Source: Bacteroidota bacterium (lineage in GTDB: Bacteria > Bacteroidota > Bacteroidia > M30B66). From it: 64,000 nt of DNA. Below are positions 8,440-16,242 of the stretch, piece after piece (position 1 is the stretch's first letter; each line of letters starts with the position of its first letter). The position numbers and the translations under genes are program-made. The stretch is from contig JAIXUS010000082.1 in NCBI GenBank assembly GCA_027483445.1, positions 1 to 64,000 on the forward strand, read 5' to 3'. Under the pieces are notes generated by a model, which saw nothing but the letters and a program-made list of their open reading frames with translations, did no database searches and was not told the DNA's origin.

Positions 8440-9756
8440 CTACTTCAGCACATGCCCGTACAAATCAAACTCCTCAGCACGGTCGATGTGGATTTGAGCA
8501 AAGTCGCCAATGCGCAGGTAAGTCTCGCCATCGGCCTTTACCAGTACTTCATTGTCGACCTCGGGCGAGTCGAATTCGCTGCGGCCAATGAAATAGTCGC
8601 CTTCCTTACGATCTATCAACACCTTGAGGGTTTGTCCAACCTTTTTGGCATTCAGGCTGGCCGAAATGCCCTGCTGGAGTTCCATCACCTCTTCGGCGCG
8701 CTGCTGCTTCAGCTCGGCCGGAACATCGTCTTCCAACGTGTAGGCATGGGTGTTTTCTTCGTGACTGTATGTAAACACGCCGAGGCGCTCGAAACGCATC
8801 TGCTCCACCCATTCCAATACTTCGGCATGGTCGGCCTCACTTTCGCCGGGGTAACCCGAAATCAGGGTGGTTCGGATGGCTATTCCTGGAACTTTATCGC
8901 GAATGGTATTCACCAAATCGGTGGTTTTTTGGCGGGTGGTGCCACGGCGCATCGACTTCAGCATGCGATCGCTCACATGCTGCAATGGCATGTCGATGTA
9001 ATTGCAAATGTTTTCCCGTTCATTCATCACATCCAGTACATCCATCGGGAAGCCGGTTGGGAAGGCATAATGCAGCCTGATCCACTCAATGCCGTTTACG
9101 TCCGACAAACGGCGCATCAACTCGGCCAGCTTACGGTCGCGGTATAAGTCTAAACCGTAATAAGTAGAGTCCTGGGCAATGAGTAAAAGTTCCTTGGTGC
9201 CTTGTTTGGCCAGACCTTCGGCTTGCTGCACGAGGGTTTCCATGGGAATGCTCACATGACTGCCGCGCATCAGCGGAATGGCACAAAATGAACAGGGACG
9301 GTCGCATCCTTCCGAAATTTTGAAGTAGGCATAGTGAGCAGGCGTGGTGAGTAAACGTTCACCCACCAGTTCGTGCTTATAATCGGCCTTGAGGGTTTTC
9401 AGCAGGCGGGGCAAATCGCGGGTGCCAAACCAGGCATCTACTTCGGGAATTTCTTTTTCGAGCTCAGGCTTGTAACGCTCGCTCAAACAGCCGGTTACGT
9501 AAACCTTTCCTACAAGTCCATCTTCCTTGGCATCTACATACCTCAAAATGGTATCGATGCTTTCCTGCTTGGCATTTTCAATGAAACCGCAGGTATTGAT
9601 GATTACAATCTCCGAATCATCTTTGGTCGACTCATGTTCGACTTCAAAGCGGTTGGCTTTCAACTGGCCCATCAGCACTTCCGAATCGTATAAATTCTTA
9701 GAGCAACCGAGGGTTACCACATTCACTTTGTTCTTTTTGAGGGTTTTGGTCTTCAT
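8440..9756 (-). CDS. rimO: Ribosomal protein S12 methylthiotransferase RimO
   Basis: A radical-SAM enzyme of 438 residues that methylthiolates the conserved aspartate of ribosomal protein S12. The N-terminal UPF0004 domain carries the auxiliary-cluster cysteines C18, C56 and C90. The radical-SAM CxxxCxxC motif is C151, C155 and C158 (EGCDRPCSFC). A TRAM domain closes the protein (KVLIDRKEGDYFIGRSEFDS). The motif and spacing favour RimO over MiaB. It starts 11 bp after the stop of ftsY on the same strand and is probably cotranscribed with it. Confidence 0.95.
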   Translation of the reverse strand: MKTKTLKKNKVNVVTLGCSKNLYDSEVLMGQLKANRFEVEHESTKDDSEIVIINTCGFIENAKQESIDTILRYVDAKEDGLVGKVYVTGCLSERYKPELEKEIPEVDAWFGTRDLPRLLKTLKADYKHELVGERLLTTPAHYAYFKISEGCDRPCSFCAIPLMRGSHVSIPMETLVQQAEGLAKQGTKELLLIAQDSTYYGLDLYRDRKLAELMRRLSDVNGIEWIRLHYAFPTGFPMDVLDVMNERENICNYIDMPLQHVSDRMLKSMRRGTTRQKTTDLVNTIRDKVPGIAIRTTLISGYPGESEADHAEVLEWVEQMRFERLGVFTYSHEENTHAYTLEDDVPAELKQQRAEEVMELQQGISASLNAKKVGQTLKVLIDRKEGDYFIGRSEFDSPEVDNEVLVKADGETYLRIGDFAQIHIDRAEEFDLYGHVLK

Positions 9757-9767
9757 CCCGTCGGCAC

Positions 9768-10721
9768 TTAATCTTTAAACAGCGAATCCACGAATTCTAC
9801 TTTGTTAAACAACTGGAGGTCGGTCATTTTCTCTCCCAAACCAATGTATTTCACCGGAATCTTAAATTGGTCTGAAATGCCAATCACCACACCACCTTTG
9901 GCTGTTCCGTCGAGCTTGGTGAGGGCGAGTGCATTCACATCGGTGGCTTGGGTAAACTGCCTACATTGCTCAATGGCGTTTTGTCCGGTTGAGGCATCGA
10001 GCACGAGCAGAATTTCATGAGGCGCGTCGGGGATGACCTTTTGCATCACCCTTTTAATTTTCGACAGCTCGTTCATCAGGTTTACCTTGTTATGCAATCG
10101 GCCAGCGGTGTCGATGATCACCACATCAGCGCGCTCATTTTTCCCTTTCAACACTGCGTCGTAGGCTACGGCGGCCGGGTCGGCATTCATGCCATGTTGC
10201 ACGAGCGGAACACCAACACGCTCCGACCAGATTTTAATTTGATCTACAGCAGCAGCCCTGAAAGTATCGGCGGCACCTAAAACCACCGATTTCCCGGCCA
10301 GTTTATACTGATGTGCCAGTTTAGCAATGGTGGTGGTTTTGCCAACGCCATTTACCCCAACTACCATGATTACGTAAGGGCGGTCGTTGAAAGGCGTGCT
10401 GAAATCCTGCTGGTCGGCACTGCGGTTCTCTTCAAGTAGCGAAGCGATTTCGGTGCGGAGAATCCCGTTTAGTTCAGAGGTTCCTACGTATTTATCGCGC
10501 GATACCCTTTCCTGAATTCGTGCTACCACTTTAAGGGTGGTTTCAACGCCTACGTCGGCTCCAATGAGAATTTCCTCAAGGTTGTCGAGTACTTCATCAT
10601 CGACTTTTGATTTGCCGAGGATGGCCTTGGTGAGTTTCGAGAAGAAGTTCTCTTTGGTTTTCGCGAGGCCCTGGTCGAGGGTTTCCTTTTTTTCGCGGGA
10701 GAAAAAGCTAAATAATCCCAT
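9768..10721 (-). CDS. ftsY: Signal recognition particle receptor FtsY
   Basis: The SRP-docking GTPase that brings ribosome-nascent chain complexes to the Sec translocon at the inner membrane. In 317 residues it has a short N-terminal helix (MGLFSFFSREKK), the N domain to about residue 105, and the G domain with GVNGVGKTT (122-130), DTAGR (204-208) and TKLDG (268-272). It lacks the long acidic A domain of E. coli FtsY, as is normal in this phylum. A hairpin terminator lies between it and the upstream ribosomal genes, so it may use its own promoter or readthrough. Confidence 0.96.
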   Translation of the reverse strand: MGLFSFFSREKKETLDQGLAKTKENFFSKLTKAILGKSKVDDEVLDNLEEILIGADVGVETTLKVVARIQERVSRDKYVGTSELNGILRTEIASLLEENRSADQQDFSTPFNDRPYVIMVVGVNGVGKTTTIAKLAHQYKLAGKSVVLGAADTFRAAAVDQIKIWSERVGVPLVQHGMNADPAAVAYDAVLKGKNERADVVIIDTAGRLHNKVNLMNELSKIKRVMQKVIPDAPHEILLVLDASTGQNAIEQCRQFTQATDVNALALTKLDGTAKGGVVIGISDQFKIPVKYIGLGEKMTDLQLFNKVEFVDSLFKD

Positions 10722-10742
10722 GCCTAAAGGTAATGATTAGTA

Positions 10743-10777
10743 GCAAAAAAAGCTCCTTCCCAGCAGGGAAGAAGCTT
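10743..10777 (-). terminator. Hairpin terminator after the rpmG-DUF4295 pair
   Basis: On the minus strand AAGCTTCTTCCC, loop TGCT and GGGAAGGAGCTT form a 12-bp stem with one mismatch, followed by a run of T. It lies 26 bp beyond the DUF4295 stop and separates that gene from ftsY. Confidence 0.75.
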
Positions 10778-10802
10778 GTAAATGTTTTGGGGCGACAAGG
10801 AC

Positions 10803-10958
10803 TTATTTCTCGTTCAGGAAATCTTTCACGTGGTCGTTGTGTACCACTTCTTCCTTGAACACGTAAGCACCTGTTTTTGGCGATTTTACCATTTTAATCA
10901 CCTTGGTGAACGATTTACCGGCACCAGTCTTCAGGGTCGCAACTACTTTCTTAGCCAT
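10803..10958 (-). CDS. DUF4295 family small protein
   Basis: A 51-residue basic protein (MAKKVVATLKTGAGKSFTKV and onward, ending HVKDFLNEK). Members of this Bacteroidota family sit next to rpmG and resemble small ribosomal proteins; a ribosome-associated role is inferred from context. The start is 9 bp downstream of the rpmG stop, so the two are one transcript. Confidence 0.85.
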   Translation of the reverse strand: MAKKVVATLKTGAGKSFTKVIKMVKSPKTGAYVFKEEVVHNDHVKDFLNEK

Positions 10959-10967
10959 GACAAAATG

Positions 10968-11150
10968 TTATTTAATTTCTTTGTGAACGGTTACGCGCTT
11001 CAAAATAGGATTGTATTTCTTCAGCTCGATGCGCTCAGAAGTGTTTTTCTTGTTTTTTGTGGTGATGTAACGGCTTGTGCCAGGAACACCACTGTTCTTG
11101 TGCTCTGTGCACTCTAAAATCACCTGTACTCGGTTGCCTTTCTTAGCCAT
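10968..11150 (-). CDS. rpmG: 50S ribosomal protein L33
   Basis: A 60-residue protein starting [20 protein letters not shown], with the [13 protein letters not shown] centre and the KKYNPIL...HKEIK end typical of L33. Only one of the four cysteines of zinc-binding L33 forms is present, so this is the non-zinc type. The frame can be read further upstream to 11336 but the family start and a promoter at 11180-11210 fix it here. In many relatives rpmB lies directly upstream; here it does not. Confidence 0.93.
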   Translation of the reverse strand: MAKKGNRVQVILECTEHKNSGVPGTSRYITTKNKKNTSERIELKKYNPILKRVTVHKEIK

Positions 11151-11179
11151 AGCGAATGGACTTTCTGTTTTAAGGGCTG

Positions 11180-11210
11180 CAAATATACGTAAACCATTTT
11201 CCTCTGCAAC
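11180..11210 (-). promoter_or_regulatory. Promoter of rpmG-DUF4295
   Basis: On the minus strand TATATTTG (11180-11187) matches the -7 consensus TAnnTTTG, and GTTG (11207-11210) lies 19 bp upstream in the place of the -33 box. The predicted start gives a leader of about 25 nt before the rpmG ATG. Confidence 0.65.
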
Positions 11211-11352
11211 ACAAATGTGAAAATTTTGTGGGGATGGCTTTGGGGTTATTGAGGGAAACGATCCTTGAAAAGGCAAAATGAAGTAAACGGTTGCAATTTT
11301 CAGGGTTTCCGAAATACTTAAAACTTCCAACACCATGCGCTGAAAAAATCAA

Positions 11353-11499
11353 CGCCAGCGGGTGCAGCGGATAGCCCGCAGGAACAGCAGAGCCGCCAAA
11401 CATGGCGGCTCTGCTGTGACGAGGACTATGAGCAAAACACGCGGTGCCCGGCGATGCAGCCTCAATGTACCGTGAGGCTCAGCGAGGCAGGCGCCCAAA
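11353..11499 (+). repeat. Family A structured repeat, copy A3
   Basis: The most compact full copy. Its ends are CGCCAGCGGGTGCAGCGGAT and GAGGCAGGCGCCCAA. The central hairpin is perfect over 14 bp, ACAGCAGAGCCGCC (11384-11397) and GGCGGCTCTGCTGT (11404-11417), with a 6-nt loop in place of the long GTGAG stretch of other copies. A second small hairpin, AGCCTCA and TGAGGCT, lies in the right half. It lies between the rpmG promoter and the fumarylacetoacetase terminator; 11211-11352 shows no gene. Confidence 0.85.
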
Positions 11500-11500
11500 C

Positions 11501-11536
11501 AAAAAAGGCAGCACCCGGAAATGGAAACTGCCTTTT
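11501..11536 (-). terminator. Terminator of the purQ-glyA-fumarylacetoacetase run
   Basis: On the minus strand AAAAGGCAG and CTGCCTTTTTT pair around a 16-nt loop and end in a T run. It lies about 20 bp beyond the fumarylacetoacetase stop. Confidence 0.75.
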
Positions 11537-11554
11537 CATGTGAAGCCTTATTAA

Positions 11555-12841
11555 TCAAGCTTTGTGGGCGGGTAAGATGTTGGTTTTTACTTCGCCGAAG
11601 CCGATGCGAACCTCCGCATTTTGGCAGTAGGCACGCATGATTACTGTGTCGTGGTCGTTAATGAATTTGCGCTCGGTATTGTCGGGCATTTTTAGGGGCT
11701 CGGTGCCTCTCCAGGTGAGCTCGAGCATAGAGCCGAAGCTGTCTTTTATAGGCCCGCTGATGGTGCCGCTCGCATAGAGGTCGCCCACTTGTATGTTGCA
11801 GCCGTTTGAGGCGTGGTGACTGAGCTGCTGAACCATGTTCCAATACATGTACTTGAAGTTGGAATGGCAGATGCGCGCCGGATTGAAGCGTGGCGACTCA
11901 ATGAGCACTTCGAGGGCAATATCGTAGTTCTGATCGCCCTTGAACTGCAGATAGGGCAGGGGTTTGGGCTCCTGCTCAGGTCCGGGCACACGAAAGGGCT
12001 GCAAAGCATCGAGGTTGACCACCCAGGCCGAAATGGAGGAGGCGAAGTTCTTGGCCAAAAAGGGCCCAAGCGGCACGTACTCCCAGCTTTGCATATCGCG
12101 CGCACTCCAGTCGTTAAACACCACCATTCCAAAGATGTAATCTTCGGCTTCATCGATGGGTATAGGCTCGCCCAGTTCGTTGCTGCGACAGGTTACAAAG
12201 GCCATTTCGAGCTCAAAATCGAGCTGCTTGCTGGGGCCGAAGACGGGTGCATCCTGGTCGGCAGCCTTGGTCTGCCCCAACGGTCTACGCACCGGTGTGC
12301 CGCTCAGTACAATCGACGATGCCCTGCCGTGGTAACCGATGGGTATGTGTTTCCAGTTGGGCAGGAGGGCATTGGCCGGATCGCGAAACATGCTGCCCAC
12401 ATTGGTAGCGTGCTCTTTTGAGGAGTAAAAATCGGTGTAATTGCCAATGCGCACGGGCATGCTCATGCTTACGGTGTTGATGGGCAAGAGCACGCGTTCG
12501 CGGAGATCGACGTCTTTACGGAGCTCGTCGTGCCGATCGTCGAGCAGCCTGCTGAGGCGGTTGCGTAAATCGCGCATGGCCTCACGCCCCATTCCAATGC
12601 AATCGTTGATAAACTCATTGTCGAACACGGCATCCGGATAATCGACGCCAAGCAGGCCGCTTTTATTGAGTTCCAAAAGATCGACAACATAATCGCCAAT
12701 TCTGCTGGCAACACGGTGCCGGTCGTTATAGACAATAACGCCGAGCGGCAGGTTCTGAATGGGAAAATCGGAGCCTTCGGGCACTGGAACCCACGACCGG
12801 AGTTTGGGGTCGTTTGCGCGAATTACGGCTTGGTGAGGCAT
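11555..12841 (-). CDS. fahA: Fumarylacetoacetase
   Basis: Hydrolyses fumarylacetoacetate to fumarate and acetoacetate, the last step of tyrosine breakdown by the homogentisate route. In 428 residues the metal and active-site residues align with the mammalian enzyme: D137 and H144 in DFYSSKEHATNVG, E210 and E212 in DFELEMAF, and D244 in NDWSARDMQ. It has both the N-terminal SH3-like part and the C-terminal beta-roll. It is 21 bp downstream of glyA and probably last in a DUF6427-purQ-glyA-fahA transcript. No other homogentisate-pathway gene is in the window. Confidence 0.95.
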   Translation of the reverse strand: MPHQAVIRANDPKLRSWVPVPEGSDFPIQNLPLGVIVYNDRHRVASRIGDYVVDLLELNKSGLLGVDYPDAVFDNEFINDCIGMGREAMRDLRNRLSRLLDDRHDELRKDVDLRERVLLPINTVSMSMPVRIGNYTDFYSSKEHATNVGSMFRDPANALLPNWKHIPIGYHGRASSIVLSGTPVRRPLGQTKAADQDAPVFGPSKQLDFELEMAFVTCRSNELGEPIPIDEAEDYIFGMVVFNDWSARDMQSWEYVPLGPFLAKNFASSISAWVVNLDALQPFRVPGPEQEPKPLPYLQFKGDQNYDIALEVLIESPRFNPARICHSNFKYMYWNMVQQLSHHASNGCNIQVGDLYASGTISGPIKDSFGSMLELTWRGTEPLKMPDNTERKFINDHDTVIMRAYCQNAEVRIGFGEVKTNILPAHKA

Positions 12842-12862
12842 AGCGTGTTCGATTGGGTAGAA

Positions 12863-14134
12863 TTAGGCGAAAAGAGGATACTCCTCCATCATTTTGTTGA
12901 TTTTCTTCTTCAGCGCGCCCAGTTTCTTTTCATCAGCGGCATGCTGGATGGCGTAATCAATCCAATCCACAATCTGCGGCATGTCTGCAGATTTTAGTCC
13001 ACGCGTGGTGATGGCTGCCGTACCTACGCGAATACCGGAAGTGGTAAAGGGCGATTTGTCATCAAAAGGCACCATGTTTTTATTCACGGTAATGTCGGCT
13101 TTCCCCAGCGCGATTTCGGCTTCTTTCCCAGTGATGCTTTTCGAGCGCAAATCGATGAGCATGAGGTGATTGTCGGTGCCTCCTGAAATAATGTGATAGC
13201 CTTTCTTCACAAACGCTTTGGCCATGGCTTGGGCGTTTTCGCGCACTTGCACGATGTACTGCATATACTTGTCGCTGAGCGCCTCGTGGAAGGCCACGGC
13301 TTTAGCGGCAATGATGTGCTCGAGCGGTCCGCCTTGTGTTCCCGGAAACACGGCAGAGTCGAGAACAGCCGACATTTGGCGCAGTTCGCCTTTCGGGGTT
13401 TTGAGGCCGAAGGGGTTTTCGAAATCCTTACCCATCATGATAATCCCTCCACGCGGACCGCGCAAGGTTTTGTGTGTGGTAGAGGTAACGATGTGGCAGT
13501 GCTGAATAGGGTCGTTGAGGAGCCCTTTGGCAATGAGGCCTGATGGGTGCGAAATATCGGCCAGCAAGATGGCTTTATGCTGGTCGGCAATGGCGCGGAG
13601 TCGGGCATAATCCCAGTCGCGGCTGTAAGCCGATGCCCCGCAAATGATCATTTTGGGTTTTTCTTTCTTGGCCGTGGCTTCTACCTTGTCCCAATCGATA
13701 AGGCCGGTTTCTTTTTCAACGCCGTAAAACGAGGGCTGGTAGAGCTTACCGCTAAAGTTTACAGGCGAACCGTGGGTGAGGTGGCCACCGTGACTAAGGT
13801 CGAAGCCGAGAATTTTGTCGCCCGGATTTAGGCAGGCAAGCATCACCGCAGCGTTGGCTTGAGCACCTGAGTGCGGCTGTACGTTTGCCCATTCGGCGTT
13901 AAACAGGGTTTTTAGGCGGTTGATGGCAATATTTTCAATTTCATCCACCCATTGGCAGCCTCCATAGTAGCGTTTACCCGGAAGACCCTCAGCGTATTTG
14001 TTGGTAAGCACCGATCCGGCGGCTTTCATCACCTGATTGCTTACGTAGTTTTCGGAGGCGATAAGCTCAATACCTTCGGTTTGGCGGGTTAGCTCCTCGT
14101 TGATGAGTTCAAAAACAACTTTGTCTTTTTTCAT
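12863..14134 (-). CDS. glyA: Serine hydroxymethyltransferase
   Basis: Interconverts serine and glycine with transfer of a one-carbon unit to tetrahydrofolate; cytoplasmic PLP enzyme. At 423 residues it is full length. The PLP lysine is K222 in [14 protein letters not shown]; the N-terminal [10 protein letters not shown] and the HGGHLTHG motif are intact. It lies 26 bp after purQ, linking glycine and one-carbon supply with purine synthesis. Confidence 0.97.
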   Translation of the reverse strand: MKKDKVVFELINEELTRQTEGIELIASENYVSNQVMKAAGSVLTNKYAEGLPGKRYYGGCQWVDEIENIAINRLKTLFNAEWANVQPHSGAQANAAVMLACLNPGDKILGFDLSHGGHLTHGSPVNFSGKLYQPSFYGVEKETGLIDWDKVEATAKKEKPKMIICGASAYSRDWDYARLRAIADQHKAILLADISHPSGLIAKGLLNDPIQHCHIVTSTTHKTLRGPRGGIIMMGKDFENPFGLKTPKGELRQMSAVLDSAVFPGTQGGPLEHIIAAKAVAFHEALSDKYMQYIVQVRENAQAMAKAFVKKGYHIISGGTDNHLMLIDLRSKSITGKEAEIALGKADITVNKNMVPFDDKSPFTTSGIRVGTAAITTRGLKSADMPQIVDWIDYAIQHAADEKKLGALKKKINKMMEEYPLFA

Positions 14135-14160
14135 GGGTTTTGGGTGAATAGGGTGGAGGC

Positions 14161-14862
14161 TCAGGCGAGCGCGAAAAGGTTTTTCATGAGGCTATCGAAG
14201 ATGCGTCGACCGTCGGTATTGCCAAGTTCGGCATCTGCCGTTCTCTCGGGGTGAGGCATCATTCCGAACACGTTTTTGGTGGTGTTGCAAATCCCGGCAA
14301 TGTCTTCTGATGCGCCATTTGGATTGGCTGGATGTCCTTGTGCATCGGTGTAGCGGAAAAGCACCTGTTCGTTTTGGTTCAGCGTAGCGAGGGTTTGGGC
14401 ATCGGCATAAAATCGACCTTCGCCGTGGGCAATCGGGATGCACAAGGCCTGGTCGGGACTCAATGAAGCAGTAATGGCCGAGGCTGTAGTTTGGGGTTTG
14501 ATGTAAACATTTTTACAAATAAACCTGTGGTTGTTGTTGTGCAGCAGGGCTCCGGGAAGAAGGCCGGATTCACACAAAATCTGAAACCCGTTGCAAACGC
14601 CCAGCACGTAACCACCGCGGTTGGCAAAGGCGATAACCTCAGTCATGATGGGTGAGAAACGGGCAATGGCTCCGGAGCGCAGATAGTCGCCGTAGGAGAA
14701 GCCACCCGGAAGCACAATGAGGTCGGCGTTGTTCAGGTTTTGGTCTTTGTGCCAAAGTTTGAAGACTTCCGCTTCGGGGTACACTGAGAGTGCATCGACC
14801 ATATCCTGGTCGCAATTGGAGCCCGGAAATACGACAACACCGATTTTAATGGATTTCTGCAT
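14161..14862 (-). CDS. purQ: FGAM synthase glutaminase subunit PurQ
   Basis: The glutamine amidotransferase part of the three-component phosphoribosylformylglycinamidine synthase, giving ammonia to PurL. In 233 residues the nucleophile is C90 ([10 protein letters not shown]) and the His-Glu pair is H204 and E206 ([12 protein letters not shown]). A separate PurQ together with purS at 19492 shows a Bacillus-type split enzyme, not the large fused PurL. It is 3 bp from the DUF6427 gene upstream. Confidence 0.96.
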   Translation of the reverse strand: MQKSIKIGVVVFPGSNCDQDMVDALSVYPEAEVFKLWHKDQNLNNADLIVLPGGFSYGDYLRSGAIARFSPIMTEVIAFANRGGYVLGVCNGFQILCESGLLPGALLHNNNHRFICKNVYIKPQTTASAITASLSPDQALCIPIAHGEGRFYADAQTLATLNQNEQVLFRYTDAQGHPANPNGASEDIAGICNTTKNVFGMMPHPERTADAELGNTDGRRIFDSLMKNLFALA

Positions 14863-14865
14863 GGC

Positions 14866-15867
14866 TTAGAGTGTGTTGAATTGAAGAAAATACAGCACTT
14901 GGTTGTAAATCACGGCTGCGAGGAGCAAAATAAAGAGCAATTCAGACAAAATCTGATTGCGGAGTGAAATAAAATAGTTGGAAAACAAGACCGAAAGGGG
15001 TACGGCCAAAAACGACAGACCAATCATAGAGCGTTTGGTAGAGACCAGATAGCTCAGTGCCGCAAAGGCAAAAAACCAAACCAGCAAAATGAGGTATTTG
15101 CGGGTTTTTACTTTGGTGAAGGTGCTGATATCGAGGAAGAACTTTACCAGCGAGGCTATCAATAACAGGGCAAGGATGACCGCCAGCAATATATAGGTCT
15201 CGTTAAAAACGGTACTGAGGTTTACGCGGTAGAAGGGCTCCAGAATCGATTTGATGCTCGAAACCGACAGCATATCGAACCAATACAATCCTGTTGAGAA
15301 GACAAGAAAGGGCAAAAGAACTCCCAGCAAGCTGCTCAGCCACTCTTTCCAGTTGAACGGACGTAAAATGGTTAAGGATACCCAAATGAGCGGGAACAGA
15401 AAGAGTGCGGGCCAATAAAACAAGGCCGCAAGTCCAATGAAAAAGCCGGCATCAAAAACCGGAAAGGCCGCCGATTCGGAGTGGAAAAATCGAAAGAGCG
15501 TATGTAAAAAAAGGATTATAAAGGTATTGGCAAGAATAAGAGGACTAAATGAGAGCTGCTCCGGAAAGCAACTCATCACCACCACATACATGAGCGAGGG
15601 CAGGTTGGTGTTTTCGCGCAGCACGCTGTGGCGGTTGATGACCCATGTGAGGAAAAAGGCCTGACCAACAACCATCACTGCGGAGAGCACTGTTTGCAGA
15701 AGGGTAAGACCATTGAGGCTTCGAAGGAGATACAGAAACAGGGGGAAGGCATTTTCGGTATTGGCCACTTCCGGTTTGGGGAGGATAAACACCCACATCA
15801 CCAACAATACCAAGGGTAGCATGAGCAGGTTGATGAAATGAGTGGTTCTGAAAAAACTGATAAACAC
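14866..15867 (-). CDS. DUF6427 family multi-pass membrane protein
   Basis: A 333-residue inner-membrane protein with about ten hydrophobic segments. The family opening FISFFRTTHFINLLML and the FYWPALFLFPLIW motif in the middle are recognisable. Its function is unknown. The start is a GTG at 15867, chosen because it places the family-typical opening at the N-terminus. Relatives often sit next to a DUF6341 gene and purine or uracil genes; here a DUF6341 gene is divergent 57 bp away and purQ follows at 3 bp. Confidence 0.82.
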   Translation of the reverse strand: MFISFFRTTHFINLLMLPLVLLVMWVFILPKPEVANTENAFPLFLYLLRSLNGLTLLQTVLSAVMVVGQAFFLTWVINRHSVLRENTNLPSLMYVVVMSCFPEQLSFSPLILANTFIILFLHTLFRFFHSESAAFPVFDAGFFIGLAALFYWPALFLFPLIWVSLTILRPFNWKEWLSSLLGVLLPFLVFSTGLYWFDMLSVSSIKSILEPFYRVNLSTVFNETYILLAVILALLLIASLVKFFLDISTFTKVKTRKYLILLVWFFAFAALSYLVSTKRSMIGLSFLAVPLSVLFSNYFISLRNQILSELLFILLLAAVIYNQVLYFLQFNTL

Positions 15868-15924
15868 GGAAGATGGCTGGCTGGAAAATGAAAATTCCTA
15901 TTTTCGCAGCAAATTTATTCAATC

Positions 15925-16089
15925 ATGAATTCTTTTTTCTACGCAATCGCCGACTTTTTTGAGCTTACTTTTAAGCTGATGCCTTCTATTGGTCCGGCCA
16001 CCAATTTGCTTTTCATGGCTGTGATTACTTATTTCACCATTTACTGGATTGTGCAGATGAAGAAGAATCCAGATAAAGCCCGCCACTAA
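15925..16089 (+). CDS. DUF6341-like small membrane protein
   Basis: A 54-residue protein, MNSFFYAIADFFELTFKLMP and onward, with one strong transmembrane segment (about 27-44) and a basic tail (MKKNPDKARH). It resembles the DUF6341 family of flavobacterial single-pass proteins that neighbour DUF6427; the match is by opening motif and context. A strong terminator follows its stop. It is divergent from the DUF6427 gene. Confidence 0.75.
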   Translation: MNSFFYAIADFFELTFKLMPSIGPATNLLFMAVITYFTIYWIVQMKKNPDKARH

Positions 16090-16112
16090 ACTGCTCTTTA
16101 AACGTTTTTTCC

Positions 16113-16142
16113 ACCCCGGCGTCAACCCGTCCGGGGTTTTTT
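16113..16142 (+). terminator. Rho-independent terminator after DUF6341
   Basis: CCCCGG (16114-16119) pairs with CCGGGG (16131-16136) and is followed by six T. It lies 25 bp after the DUF6341 stop. Confidence 0.85.
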
Positions 16143-16220
16143 GTTGGGTTCGTAACGATATCCACCACTGTATTGTGGACATTCCACGGGACTCCCGGCG
16201 AACGACCGATTTCTCCGCCT

Positions 16221-16228
16221 TATCTTTG
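16221..16228 (+). promoter_or_regulatory. -7 promoter box TATCTTTG
   Basis: Perfect TAnnTTTG, 15 bases before the DUF5686 gene start at 16243. It would give a leader of about 11 nt. No clear -33 element is visible at the standard distance. Confidence 0.55.
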
Positions 16229-16242
16229 CTGTACGTCCCAAC

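Noticed and set aside
16141-16242. Longer upstream start for the DUF5686 gene
   Set aside because: The ATG at 16243 is followed at once by a signal peptide and preceded by a -7 box; no in-frame upstream start is needed.
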